From contig WRAQ01000022.1 of NCBI GenBank assembly GCA_009780115.1, positions 1 to 51,553 on the forward strand: 51,553 bases of DNA, given 5' to 3'. The first letter of the stretch is position 1. Each line of letters opens with the position of its first letter. This DNA is from Lachnospiraceae bacterium (GTDB lineage Bacteria; Bacillota; Clostridia; Lachnospirales; Lachnospiraceae). The notes under the pieces are model-generated. The model worked only from the letters and a program-made list of their open reading frames with translations, made no database searches and was not told the origin of the DNA. A program made the position numbers and the translations under genes. Below are positions 31,221-39,504 of the stretch, in pieces.

Positions 31221-34200
31221 TTAAGTTGTTTTAAGTTCCGGTACTTTTTCTTTTCTTAAGAACAGGATTAGCGATACACTGATAAGCCCAATGACCAGGA
31301 ACCATTTCGGATGGACTCCATCGCCGGTTTTCGGCGTATCGTCAAGGATACCGATATGCAGATTATCCAAATCGGCATAAATCACATATGGTGAAAAATG
31401 AGTTGTCGTAAATCTAATACAAGGGACACCGTCAATCGTTGTAAAAGTCGGGTTTAAATGCTCAAGGACACCGCCTTTTGCCGAAGCAATCCGGTTATTG
31501 CCGCCATATGGTACTTGGCTCGTCGGCAACGGCATTGTAATGTTAATCGATAACCCCGTTGTATCAGTAATTTTGTGAAGCCCGGTTGAATCGTAAAGTG
31601 ATATATCCATCGGGAAATAACGGATGTTCGTAATATCACCAAAATGCCGCTTTAGGGCACTTTCTGCCGCATCGGTTGCTGCTTGGTTTTCGGTTATTTT
31701 GATTACAAAATCATCAAGTGAACCACTGACAGAGGCCGAGGCCAATTCATGGTTAGGTATTCCCGGTTTGGTTATTTCAACCCGGGCATTCGTACGGCTT
31801 GAATGACTTCCGCCGCTGCCATCGGTACCGCTTCCGCCGCCGCTTCCACTGCTTTCATTAGTTGAAGCACTACCGCCGCCGCTGCTGGATGACAAAGCAT
31901 TTTTGTAGGTTGCGGTTACGGTAACATTGTTGCCCGGCATCGTAAATGATGTCACAGCACTGCTTGCATTCTGGAACCCGACCCCGGTTGAAGCTGTCGT
32001 CCAACGGTCGAATACCCTGCTATCCACCCCGGCATATGCCGCAATCGTAACTATAGCCCCGGGGGCATACAAACCACTGCCACTTCCGCCCGATACGGAA
32101 ACAGTGAACCGCCCTTCCGTATCGCTGCCCGGCGAAGGGCTGCCGGACGGGGAACCGGATGGATGGGGCGAACCGGAGGAGCCGGGGTCAGTTGCATATA
32201 TGGCAATAACACTCAAATCCTTTGTAACATTTTTCCATTCTTCCCTTGGGGCCCATCCGGTAAAACGGAACCCACTCCGATCCGGAGGGCGGGGCTCAAC
32301 AGCACTTTCATTTAAAGCAATTCTTTGTTCGCTAATAACTGCAGCACCATCATGAGTATAGAAAGTAACCGTAAATCTATTTTCCGCATCTTCCATGTTC
32401 TTGGTTAATGCAACAACAGTCGTATTCTCCCTTATCGCATTAAACAACCTATTCCATCCCACGAAAACCCGGTTAGCTTCTGCTAACCTTTCTTCATATT
32501 CAGCCATAACCTCTTCACTAGGCGGGATTGCTTCATTACCATGTTCAACACGTTGCGTTGGTATCAATGGAATCCCCTCATGGTCAAGGAAATCAACCAT
32601 ATAGCGGTCATTCATCAAAATATAACTGATGCCCATTTCTCTGGTTTCACCATGGTATACCGCATATTCATGAGCCGAAGTATTGTTATATGTCCAAATC
32701 ACATGCGACGTAGTTTGAGTATTCGGGTCGTCACCGGGTTTTAATTTTGGTAATAATGTAAATGCATCGGTTGCAATATGCACTTCATAACCTGGTATAT
32801 AAACATTCAGATTTGTATTTAAACCAAATGCACCTGTCTCAATTCTGTTTACCGATTCGGGTAAATGAACCGTCCTTAACTGGCGGTTGCAGTCATTAAA
32901 GCAATTAGCCGGGATAATCCTTAGCTTTTTTGCACTGCTTAAATCTACACGGTTTAAAGCATAACAGGATTCAAATGCGCCGGGTACGATTTCACTGACA
33001 TTTACAATCAATGGGTCAGTATCACTGGTAATAAATGAATTTCCAACTAATGAGCCGCGGGCAGGGAAGGCCTGTTCAATCAGGTAAGTATCATCCGCTT
33101 TCTTAGAATATATTATTCCCTGGTCAACAAGATATTTGTCATTTCCCGTAACTGTCCGCAAGAACGTACAACCGCGGAAAGGGGTAAGGCCAATATCAAG
33201 TAAATCATCACCAAGGGTGACATGTGTTAAATTTTCACAACTGTCAAAAGCAAACGGCGGCAGATATTTAACTGTACTCATGGTAATTGTACGGACTTGA
33301 TCATTCCCTCTGATATGCTGCTCGCTGACATGGTCCGGGGCAAAGTCCTGATAATAACCACTGAATAAACCGCCGACAATCCTATATCCCCCCGGGTCAA
33401 TATTGTTCGGATAAGGGGAATTTCCCATAATCATATCCCATTCAGCCATATCAATATGTGAATTGGGATTTCTGGCCGGGTCAAAATAGACACTGAAATT
33501 AGCGCGGTTGCCATTATTATTAAAATATTTAGCCGCATCAATTGAAGTAACTCCCGCCGGGATAAAGATATTTAATGTCGCATTAACCATTTCATTTTCT
33601 GTCTGGGTAAGAATCTCCCATGGTTTTGGCGTGCTATTGTTAAAATTATCAATAATACTATAAGGTTTCTGTTCAAAATAAGCGTTTATCCCGCTGACAT
33701 CTACCCCCATTGCATCAGCTAAGTTAAGATATGCCCGGCTGACCCACGGCCCGAATAAAACATCATCATAATCAATTGCCCCTGCTTTAAATTCGGCAAC
33801 AAAATCATCCCGCATATCATCATAATCACTGCCGGAATAAATTCTGGTATAAAATTGCTCCATACTCCTTAAATAACCGGCATTATTGGCATCCAAACGG
33901 TCAAATTTCGGATAATTAAGAAGCACGACTTCTTCTTCATCCCGGTCATACATAACGGTTAAAAGGGACGGGGACAAACTCTTATAAAGAATCCGTAAAC
34001 CGGTCGGCCGGCCATTGTCATCATAAGCAATATTACCTTCGACCGGGTCCATCGCATAATCAAACGGGGCATAACCCGGCACAATATCACCGTTAAGGGT
34101 CAGGCTTCTGCTATTAGTTTTAAAAGCACCTTCACCCATAACAAAATCTGCGTGCGCAAAGCCATTTGGCGAATTAAACGTTATATCGGTCAAAAGCGGG

Positions 34201-36743
34201 CAGTTTGCAAAGGCATTCGCCCCAACTTCTTTGACCGAATTGCCGATAACAACCCTTGAAAGGCGCGGCAGCCCGGCAAACGCATTCGGGGCTATGCTGG
34301 TCAGGGTATTGTTAGAAATCGTCAGCGAACGGAGCCGGGAACGCAAATTTCTATTTGCCAAAGCATCACTTGCAATATCATTAATTTTAATATCACCGAC
34401 ATATTCAGGGATAATCAAATCAATCGGGTTACTTCCATTCCAATCAACATCATCAACCAACTGACAACCGGTAAGCCGGCCGTCTACATTTGCCTGGAGA
34501 ATATACTCGCCGTCACTTACCTCATAACATTGCTCACCACGGCTATTGATATAACGGTAAGGGATAAAATCCGATATTTGCGTGAAAGCTGCCCATGTCG
34601 AACGGCGTATCAAAGCAATCTGCCCGTCCATAGAAAGCTCCGGCCCGCGGACATAGAAATTAGGGTTCGTAACGTCAAGGAATAAGTACTGCCCGCGGTA
34701 TGGAAGGATATCGTCAGGATAGTTGGCATTTGTCACCGGCGAATTTTGATAAGATGCAAAACCGCCGTTTCTTCCGCTGCCCGATGCATTAGGAAATTCA
34801 ACAAACTCAAGGCCGGTACACATTAGGAACATACCCGAAGGGATAAAAATTGTCCCGTTAAGACGGTCTGTTCCATAACTTTCCGGCATAATAACGCTCT
34901 TTAACCCCATCCGGCCGGCAAAAAGATAATTACCAAGCGCCCTGCCTTTTACCCCGGTAATATTTCTCGGCAGGGTCATTGTGGTCAGCACGCCTTCGGC
35001 GGCTGTTTTTAAAGCGAAAGCACCCTCACCAATATCAAAGCTATTACGGATTTCCGAAAATTTCACTTCCCTTAACTGGGCGCAGTCATAAAACGCATAA
35101 TCGCCGATTACGGTCGGGTCCTGATTCATTCTTGACATGTCAACAGTTTGTAAAACATGACATTCGGCAAAAGCGCCGGTACCGATAACACTAAGTGAAT
35201 ATGGCAAAGATAATTCGGTTATACCGCTGCCAAAGAAAGCCTCGGCCCCAACAACCCTTGCCCCGTCGCGTAAAGTTACCGTTGAAAGCTGGGTACAGTT
35301 TTTGAAGGCCTGATTGCCTATTTTTTCTACATTTGTAAGATTTACCGATCTGATAAATGAATTGGAAAAAGCATTGTCACCAATAAATTTTATTTCCGAC
35401 GGCATATCCAAATAATCAACGTTGCCGATGCTTCTGAAAGCATCATCGCCAATCCCGATGACCATTTCCGAACGCCTGATAACTAAAAAACCATTATTAT
35501 CAATGGAAGTCCCGGGCGCGCCGATTAAATCACCGCCGCGTGGTATATAAATATACCCTCCTCCTACCTGGTTATTTGCCGCAACAAGGGTAAAGTTTAA
35601 CCCCGGGAGATAATGATGATAATTCGGGTCATTTGGCTGAAGCCTTTCAGCCCACTCACAATAATATTTAAGTCTTCTTGCCGGACTTAGTTCCGATGGT
35701 GATACACTTAAATGATTGCCGACATGTAAATGATAATCGGCCGGTATCGTATAGGTAAAATAATCGGCCGCAATACCGGTGGGCGGGACACCTAAGGTGA
35801 CGGGGGCAGGAAATGCCGGAAATGAAAATGATGAATTATCACCGCCCGGTTGCGTTACAATAGTTAGTGCCGGCCTTCTCGGCTCATCTTCCGGCGGGCC
35901 GTTATTCCATGCAACATAAGCAGTAACAAATGCGTTCCAATCAGCAGCAAATTGCGGAAGCGTAGTATGTATATAATCATAATATTTTTTGCAGTCATCT
36001 TTGAACCCGGTATATCTACGGCTAATCTCCGTATCATTCCTTGCTTCATTTTCTATAAATCTCACCGCATCAGTTAAGCTGCCATGATTAACCTCGATAT
36101 TAAAATAATCTGCATATGAATATACAAATGTAACCGAACCAGGCCCCCCTAACGGCCAAGTGATATTATCGACAACAGAACCGTCCCCGCCTGTATAAGA
36201 CGAACCGGCATAGAACTCAATAAATTTTCGCTCCGAAACAGTAAAATAATCCCGGGTCAGATAGTTATCAAGTTTGATTTCCGATGCCGGAAGCAAATCG
36301 CTGTAACCATTGATAATTGCTAAATTTCCGGATGTACCGGCCCCGGGGATAGAGCTGCTTGGATGAACGCTATAATAGAACTGGTCGATATATACCCAAG
36401 GTATTGCCTGGCCGGCTATCTCATAAAGGGTAAATGATGTCTCATATGCGGTGGGGTCGGAAAAATCCGGCATCGCTAAAAAAGGCTCGGAAGGGACCCA
36501 GCCGGGCGATGAAGAATTAACCACCGGATATTGAGCATTACCGCGATTGTCATCCTGTACATTCTCCCACTTCTCACTAGCATCAATATCCCCCGGCGGA
36601 ATTAAGGCAATCACTACCGCAGATATCAGAAAAACCGAAGCGAGTGTAAGCCTGATTTGCTTGCCCAGTTTCGGATTAAGTTTCATTTTTTTATTTTTAT
36701 CATTGACTGCCTTTTTCGAAGCAGCCTTTCCCTTTTTGGCCAT
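31221..36743 (-). CDS. giant leucine-rich-repeat (BspA-type) sortase-anchored surface protein
   Basis: 1840 residues. A basic N-terminus is followed by a signal-type hydrophobic stretch (about 31-50). LRR_5/BspA-like repeats appear in blocks at about 430-650, 780-860, 1135-1200 and 1250-1320, for example AFKNCTQLSTVTL and AFANCPLLTDITF. Two InlB-B-like repeats are at about 1380-1520, a Ser/Gly/Pro linker at about 1525-1545, a divergent B repeat at about 1548-1618 and a second Ser/Gly linker. A C-terminal module ends in the sorting signal TPKTGDG, a membrane helix (WFLVIGLISVSLILFL) and basic RKEK. It would be wall-linked by the sortase encoded next. The target is unknown; adhesion is a guess. 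GGGAGG precedes the start. Confidence 0.92.
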   Translation of the reverse strand: MAKKGKAASKKAVNDKNKKMKLNPKLGKQIRLTLASVFLISAVVIALIPPGDIDASEKWENVQDDNRGNAQYPVVNSSSPGWVPSEPFLAMPDFSDPTAYETSFTLYEIAGQAIPWVYIDQFYYSVHPSSSIPGAGTSGNLAIINGYSDLLPASEIKLDNYLTRDYFTVSERKFIEFYAGSSYTGGDGSVVDNITWPLGGPGSVTFVYSYADYFNIEVNHGSLTDAVRFIENEARNDTEISRRYTGFKDDCKKYYDYIHTTLPQFAADWNAFVTAYVAWNNGPPEDEPRRPALTIVTQPGGDNSSFSFPAFPAPVTLGVPPTGIAADYFTYTIPADYHLHVGNHLSVSPSELSPARRLKYYCEWAERLQPNDPNYHHYLPGLNFTLVAANNQVGGGYIYIPRGGDLIGAPGTSIDNNGFLVIRRSEMVIGIGDDAFRSIGNVDYLDMPSEIKFIGDNAFSNSFIRSVNLTNVEKIGNQAFKNCTQLSTVTLRDGARVVGAEAFFGSGITELSLPYSLSVIGTGAFAECHVLQTVDMSRMNQDPTVIGDYAFYDCAQLREVKFSEIRNSFDIGEGAFALKTAAEGVLTTMTLPRNITGVKGRALGNYLFAGRMGLKSVIMPESYGTDRLNGTIFIPSGMFLMCTGLEFVEFPNASGSGRNGGFASYQNSPVTNANYPDDILPYRGQYLFLDVTNPNFYVRGPELSMDGQIALIRRSTWAAFTQISDFIPYRYINSRGEQCYEVSDGEYILQANVDGRLTGCQLVDDVDWNGSNPIDLIIPEYVGDIKINDIASDALANRNLRSRLRSLTISNNTLTSIAPNAFAGLPRLSRVVIGNSVKEVGANAFANCPLLTDITFNSPNGFAHADFVMGEGAFKTNSRSLTLNGDIVPGYAPFDYAMDPVEGNIAYDDNGRPTGLRILYKSLSPSLLTVMYDRDEEEVVLLNYPKFDRLDANNAGYLRSMEQFYTRIYSGSDYDDMRDDFVAEFKAGAIDYDDVLFGPWVSRAYLNLADAMGVDVSGINAYFEQKPYSIIDNFNNSTPKPWEILTQTENEMVNATLNIFIPAGVTSIDAAKYFNNNGNRANFSVYFDPARNPNSHIDMAEWDMIMGNSPYPNNIDPGGYRIVGGLFSGYYQDFAPDHVSEQHIRGNDQVRTITMSTVKYLPPFAFDSCENLTHVTLGDDLLDIGLTPFRGCTFLRTVTGNDKYLVDQGIIYSKKADDTYLIEQAFPARGSLVGNSFITSDTDPLIVNVSEIVPGAFESCYALNRVDLSSAKKLRIIPANCFNDCNRQLRTVHLPESVNRIETGAFGLNTNLNVYIPGYEVHIATDAFTLLPKLKPGDDPNTQTTSHVIWTYNNTSAHEYAVYHGETREMGISYILMNDRYMVDFLDHEGIPLIPTQRVEHGNEAIPPSEEVMAEYEERLAEANRVFVGWNRLFNAIRENTTVVALTKNMEDAENRFTVTFYTHDGAAVISEQRIALNESAVEPRPPDRSGFRFTGWAPREEWKNVTKDLSVIAIYATDPGSSGSPHPSGSPSGSPSPGSDTEGRFTVSVSGGSGSGLYAPGAIVTIAAYAGVDSRVFDRWTTASTGVGFQNASSAVTSFTMPGNNVTVTATYKNALSSSSGGGSASTNESSGSGGGSGTDGSGGSHSSRTNARVEITKPGIPNHELASASVSGSLDDFVIKITENQAATDAAESALKRHFGDITNIRYFPMDISLYDSTGLHKITDTTGLSINITMPLPTSQVPYGGNNRIASAKGGVLEHLNPTFTTIDGVPCIRFTTTHFSPYVIYADLDNLHIGILDDTPKTGDGVHPKWFLVIGLISVSLILFLRKEKVPELKTT

Positions 36744-36811
36744 ATTTCCTCCCGGAATATCGCATTATTACTGTTCACGGCAAGCCGCTCACAGCAAAAT
36801 ATGTGTTTTTT

Positions 36812-36840
36812 ATTATACACTATTTTACAAGTGGAGTAAA
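36812..36840 (-). promoter_or_regulatory. promoter of the surface-protein gene
   Basis: On the minus strand TTTACT, 17-bp spacer and a perfect TATAAT, about 70 bp upstream of the ATG. Confidence 0.7.
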
Positions 36841-36981
36841 CCCTATATATTGTATTTTCTTCTGGTATTATCCACCATATGTGGTTGATATTCCTTAAAC
36901 AACACTGTTATATGTATCGGCAGAAATTGAGAATAAATTAGTTAAATAAGGCGGGAATTATTTACTTTTACCAAAGACCCG

Positions 36982-37845
36982 TCAAGAAATCCGCCGTGCC
37001 ACCACTACAAACCGCATATCATTTTGTGATTGGTCGCAGGTAGACAAAGTCAAAATCTGATCACCAAATTTTGCGGTGACACCAGTGTCATAATATGACA
37101 ATGCTGCCATTTCACGCATATTTGAATCAAACTCATCGGCAGAATTTACATCAATAAACTGATAGTATTTAAATACTATTTCGTCTTCATTGTATACCCG
37201 TGAGCGGAAAGCAAACATTATTTCATAGGTACCTTCTTCATAAATCGTATCAAACTTAATAAGGGGATGCTTTTCAAAATGTGATTTTTTCTCATACCTG
37301 TCTAATTGCCCGAACATTTGGCCCGATTTCATATTGTGGCCATAGATAATCAGATTGTCGGAACGCGGGAAGACAGAGCATTGAAAATCCATAAAGATAC
37401 TGCCGTTTTTGTCATATTCCTGACTAAAATTGCGGTCTAAATAATATTCATTATTAACTGTTTGCATTACGGGAAAATCAATATTCGTACCTTCGATTTT
37501 CAGCCAGCCGATTAACCGGCGGTTGCGGTTAAATAAGGTTTGGTATTTTTCCAGGATATCCGGCATCTCAATATCGGCAACCCGATGTACATTCACCGGC
37601 TGTGTCACGGAAATATCAACAAACCTGGTATCACCAATCAACTGGGCAAGAGCATCATTATTTTGGGCTGTCCGGCCGCCAAAATAATTATAGACACCCA
37701 GGCTCGAAAAACTAACCACGGCAATAATGGCACATATAATAATATAAAGTTTGCGCTGCTTTTCTTTTTTCTTAATAAATGCAATAATCTGTTCCTGCAT
37801 CTTGGGGTCATATTGCTCAAGACCGGATTTTTCATTTTTAACCAT
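36982..37845 (-). CDS. class B sortase
   Basis: About 287 residues from the ATG at 37845; a TTG at 37953 would add 36 residues of unusual sequence and neither start has a strong ribosome site. A cytoplasmic Lys-rich N-terminus is followed by one membrane helix (about 34-52), then the extracellular sortase fold. The catalytic set is complete: His in IYGHNM, Cys in LSTCDQ and Arg in MRFVVVARR. Spacing and the YFDRNFSQEYDKNGSIF-like region (here YYLDRNFSQEYDKNGSIF) fit class B. It should cleave the TPKTGDG signal of the neighbouring surface protein, 238 bp downstream. Confidence 0.93.
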   Translation of the reverse strand: MVKNEKSGLEQYDPKMQEQIIAFIKKKEKQRKLYIIICAIIAVVSFSSLGVYNYFGGRTAQNNDALAQLIGDTRFVDISVTQPVNVHRVADIEMPDILEKYQTLFNRNRRLIGWLKIEGTNIDFPVMQTVNNEYYLDRNFSQEYDKNGSIFMDFQCSVFPRSDNLIIYGHNMKSGQMFGQLDRYEKKSHFEKHPLIKFDTIYEEGTYEIMFAFRSRVYNEDEIVFKYYQFIDVNSADEFDSNMREMAALSYYDTGVTAKFGDQILTLSTCDQSQNDMRFVVVARRIS

Positions 37846-38001
37846 AACAATTAAACCTAATCTTCTATTATTTCTATCTACAATATATCGGCTAATTTCA
37901 AAATAATCTATACCCTCATGCGAATTTTGTTTAAATATAGGTAACAATGACAACTTTTTTACATAGTATAAACCATAAATAAACCTTTGGAGGCTTAAAT
38001 A

Positions 38002-38235
38002 ATGAGCGATTTATCAGCAACAGGCTGTGGCTGTGGATGTGGCAATGTAAGTAATTGCGGTGGCGGTTCCATTATTTGGATTCTTATCTTGCTATGCTTC
38101 TGTGGTAATGGGCGCGATGGCTGCGGACACGGTGGTTTCGGCGGCGACAATTTCCTCTGGATAATTATTCTTCTGTGCTGCTGCGGCGGCGGCGGTTTTG
38201 GTGGCTTTGGCGGCTTTGGAGGTAATTGCTGCTAA
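38002..38235 (+). CDS. Cys/Gly-rich small protein (HCB protein 13 type)
   Basis: 77 residues. It alternates Cys/Gly clusters (GCGCGCG, CCCGGGGFGGFGGFGG) with two short hydrophobic runs (SIIWILILLCF and FLWIIILLCC). It resembles a clostridial family annotated as chorion class high-cysteine HCB protein 13, whose function is not established; a coat or envelope structural part is a guess. A good ribosome site (GGAGG) lies eight bases before the ATG, so this is a real gene and not a shadow. It leads a plus-strand cluster of three small genes. Confidence 0.85.
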   Translation: MSDLSATGCGCGCGNVSNCGGGSIIWILILLCFCGNGRDGCGHGGFGGDNFLWIIILLCCCGGGGFGGFGGFGGNCC

Positions 38236-38255
38236 AAGACTAAAGCAATCTTTGT

Positions 38256-38274
38256 GGGCGGCCTATGGTCGCCC
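38256..38274 (+). terminator. hairpin after the Cys/Gly-rich gene
   Basis: GGGCGGCC / GGTCGCCC, 8 pairs with one G-U, 20 bp after the stop. The following ATGATTCATTCTTATTTT is only moderately T-rich. Confidence 0.55.
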
Positions 38275-38398
38275 ATGATTCATTCTTATTTTATAGGAAG
38301 ATTTATGCACGCAAATAGCAGCATAATTCTTTATGGAATAAATGAGATTACCCTCGCATAAATATTATAATAGTGTTGCCGGAAAGGCGTAATTTTTT

Positions 38399-38929
38399 AT
38401 GGATTTTTCTGATCGGGACAGAGTTGCCGCATTTGATACCCTATTTACCACCAATCAAATCCAAAAGCTAAAAATATTTATGTCTTTTCTTGAAGACCAA
38501 TGGCAAAAACATTTGGCCGTATACATTAAATATCTTGAATTACAATATACGATTGCTTTTTCCCGGCGTAATTCTTTCCGCTTTCATGACGGTTGCGAAA
38601 AAGAAAATACCGGTGACTTTCAATCGCTTATCGCGGCATTAATACCTTATTCTCAAGAAAAAGACCGGAAAATGTTTGAGCAGTTTTCCGGGATGATGCA
38701 AACAATGGAGATGTTTAAGCAACTTGCCCCGATGATGGACCTGATGAAAAATATCATGCCTGACATGGCAGACAATACCGGAATGTTCGGCAATATCAGC
38801 AATCTTTTTGGCGGCCTTGGCAATATGGGCACTAGTAATGGCGGTGACGATATGATGATGAATATGCTAATGGGGATGATGACCCCGGAGCAAATGAAGA
38901 TGTATGAGGAGTATGAAGAGCTTATCTAA
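38399..38929 (+). CDS. Met-rich hypothetical protein
   Basis: 176 residues, soluble. A charged helical N-terminal half precedes a striking Met-rich second half (MMQTMEMFKQLAPMMDLMKN, then MMMNMLMGMMTPEQMKMYEE) with a Gly/Asn-rich turn between. Unknown family to me. GGAAAGG lies upstream at a longer than usual distance. It sits between the Cys/Gly-rich protein and another small conserved-looking protein, all on the plus strand against the local trend, so they probably share a role. A metal- or membrane-contact function for the Met segment is speculation. Confidence 0.8.
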   Translation: MDFSDRDRVAAFDTLFTTNQIQKLKIFMSFLEDQWQKHLAVYIKYLELQYTIAFSRRNSFRFHDGCEKENTGDFQSLIAALIPYSQEKDRKMFEQFSGMMQTMEMFKQLAPMMDLMKNIMPDMADNTGMFGNISNLFGGLGNMGTSNGGDDMMMNMLMGMMTPEQMKMYEEYEELI

Positions 38930-38947
38930 GGCGCCGGGCAGGGGCCC

Positions 38948-38964
38948 AAAACCGCAGAGGTTTT
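38948..38964 (+). terminator. weak hairpin between two small genes
   Basis: AAAACC-GCAGA-GGTTTT, a 6-bp stem ending in Ts, 19 bp after the Met-rich gene's stop. It may reduce readthrough to the next gene. Confidence 0.4.
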
Positions 38965-39007
38965 CTAATGCGTAAATGCCGCCCAAATTAAAAGAGAGGA
39001 ATAAAAC

Positions 39008-39340
39008 ATGACTGAAAACAAAAAAATCGAGTGGATGGCTGATCCGCTTTTAAAGGATATTGATAAATTCAAATTGGAATTTTTGCAGACGATGGTCTTT
39101 GAAAGCAGTAATCTTACGCAGGATTCAATGCTTCCTTTTCTGCTTGCGGTAATGAAGCGGGGGCAGAAAAAGAAGCTTACTTTTAATGATAGCGAAATAG
39201 AAGCAATTATTACGGTGCTGAAAAAGCATTCAACGGAAGAAGAGTTGGAAAAAATCAATATGGTGATGAATATCCGCAAAACGGGTAATGTGCCGGATAT
39301 GATAAAGAATCATCCGTTGATGAAGAGTTTTGGGAAGTGA
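39008..39340 (+). CDS. small hypothetical protein of the plus-strand cluster
   Basis: 110 residues, helical and charged, with no membrane segment or Cys. It reads as one compact domain (KLEFLQTMVFESSNL, then EIEAIITVLKKHSTEEELEKI). AGAGG lies seven bases before the ATG, good evidence for translation. No family recognised. It is convergent with leuS, with a family 2 repeat between the two stops. Confidence 0.8.
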   Translation: MTENKKIEWMADPLLKDIDKFKLEFLQTMVFESSNLTQDSMLPFLLAVMKRGQKKKLTFNDSEIEAIITVLKKHSTEEELEKINMVMNIRKTGNVPDMIKNHPLMKSFGK

Positions 39341-39353
39341 TTTAAAATATACT

Positions 39354-39497
39354 CCGCGTGTGACATCTCTGTACTTCGCCGCGAGACACGCTTTCGCTCC
39401 GAGAAAAACGTTGCGTTACATAAGACGGCATAAAAGCACCGTCTAAGTAACGACGTTTTTCAAGGGTCTGCTTACGAAGTCAGAATGTCACTCACGA
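39354..39497 (+). repeat. family 2 palindromic repeat, copy 3
   Basis: 144 bp between two convergent stops (13 bp from one, 7 bp from leuS). The outer arms CGTGTGACATC and GTCACTCACG pair and extend through ACTTCG / CGAAGT. The inner arms GAGAAAAACG and CGTTTTTC pair, and the tip stem is AGACGG / CCGTCT (39423-39428 with 39439-39444). Best-preserved copy. Confidence 0.85.
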
Positions 39498-39504
39498 CCA
39501 GATT

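Noticed and set aside
31927-32355. 142-codon plus-strand frame inside the surface-protein gene
   Set aside because: Antisense to the InlB-like repeats and Ser/Gly linker; no ribosome site and low-complexity composition typical of a shadow frame.
37885-37892. GCCGATAT on the minus strand, a SigD-like -10 box before the sortase
   Set aside because: No TAAA box at the required distance upstream, and a sortase is not an expected SigD target.
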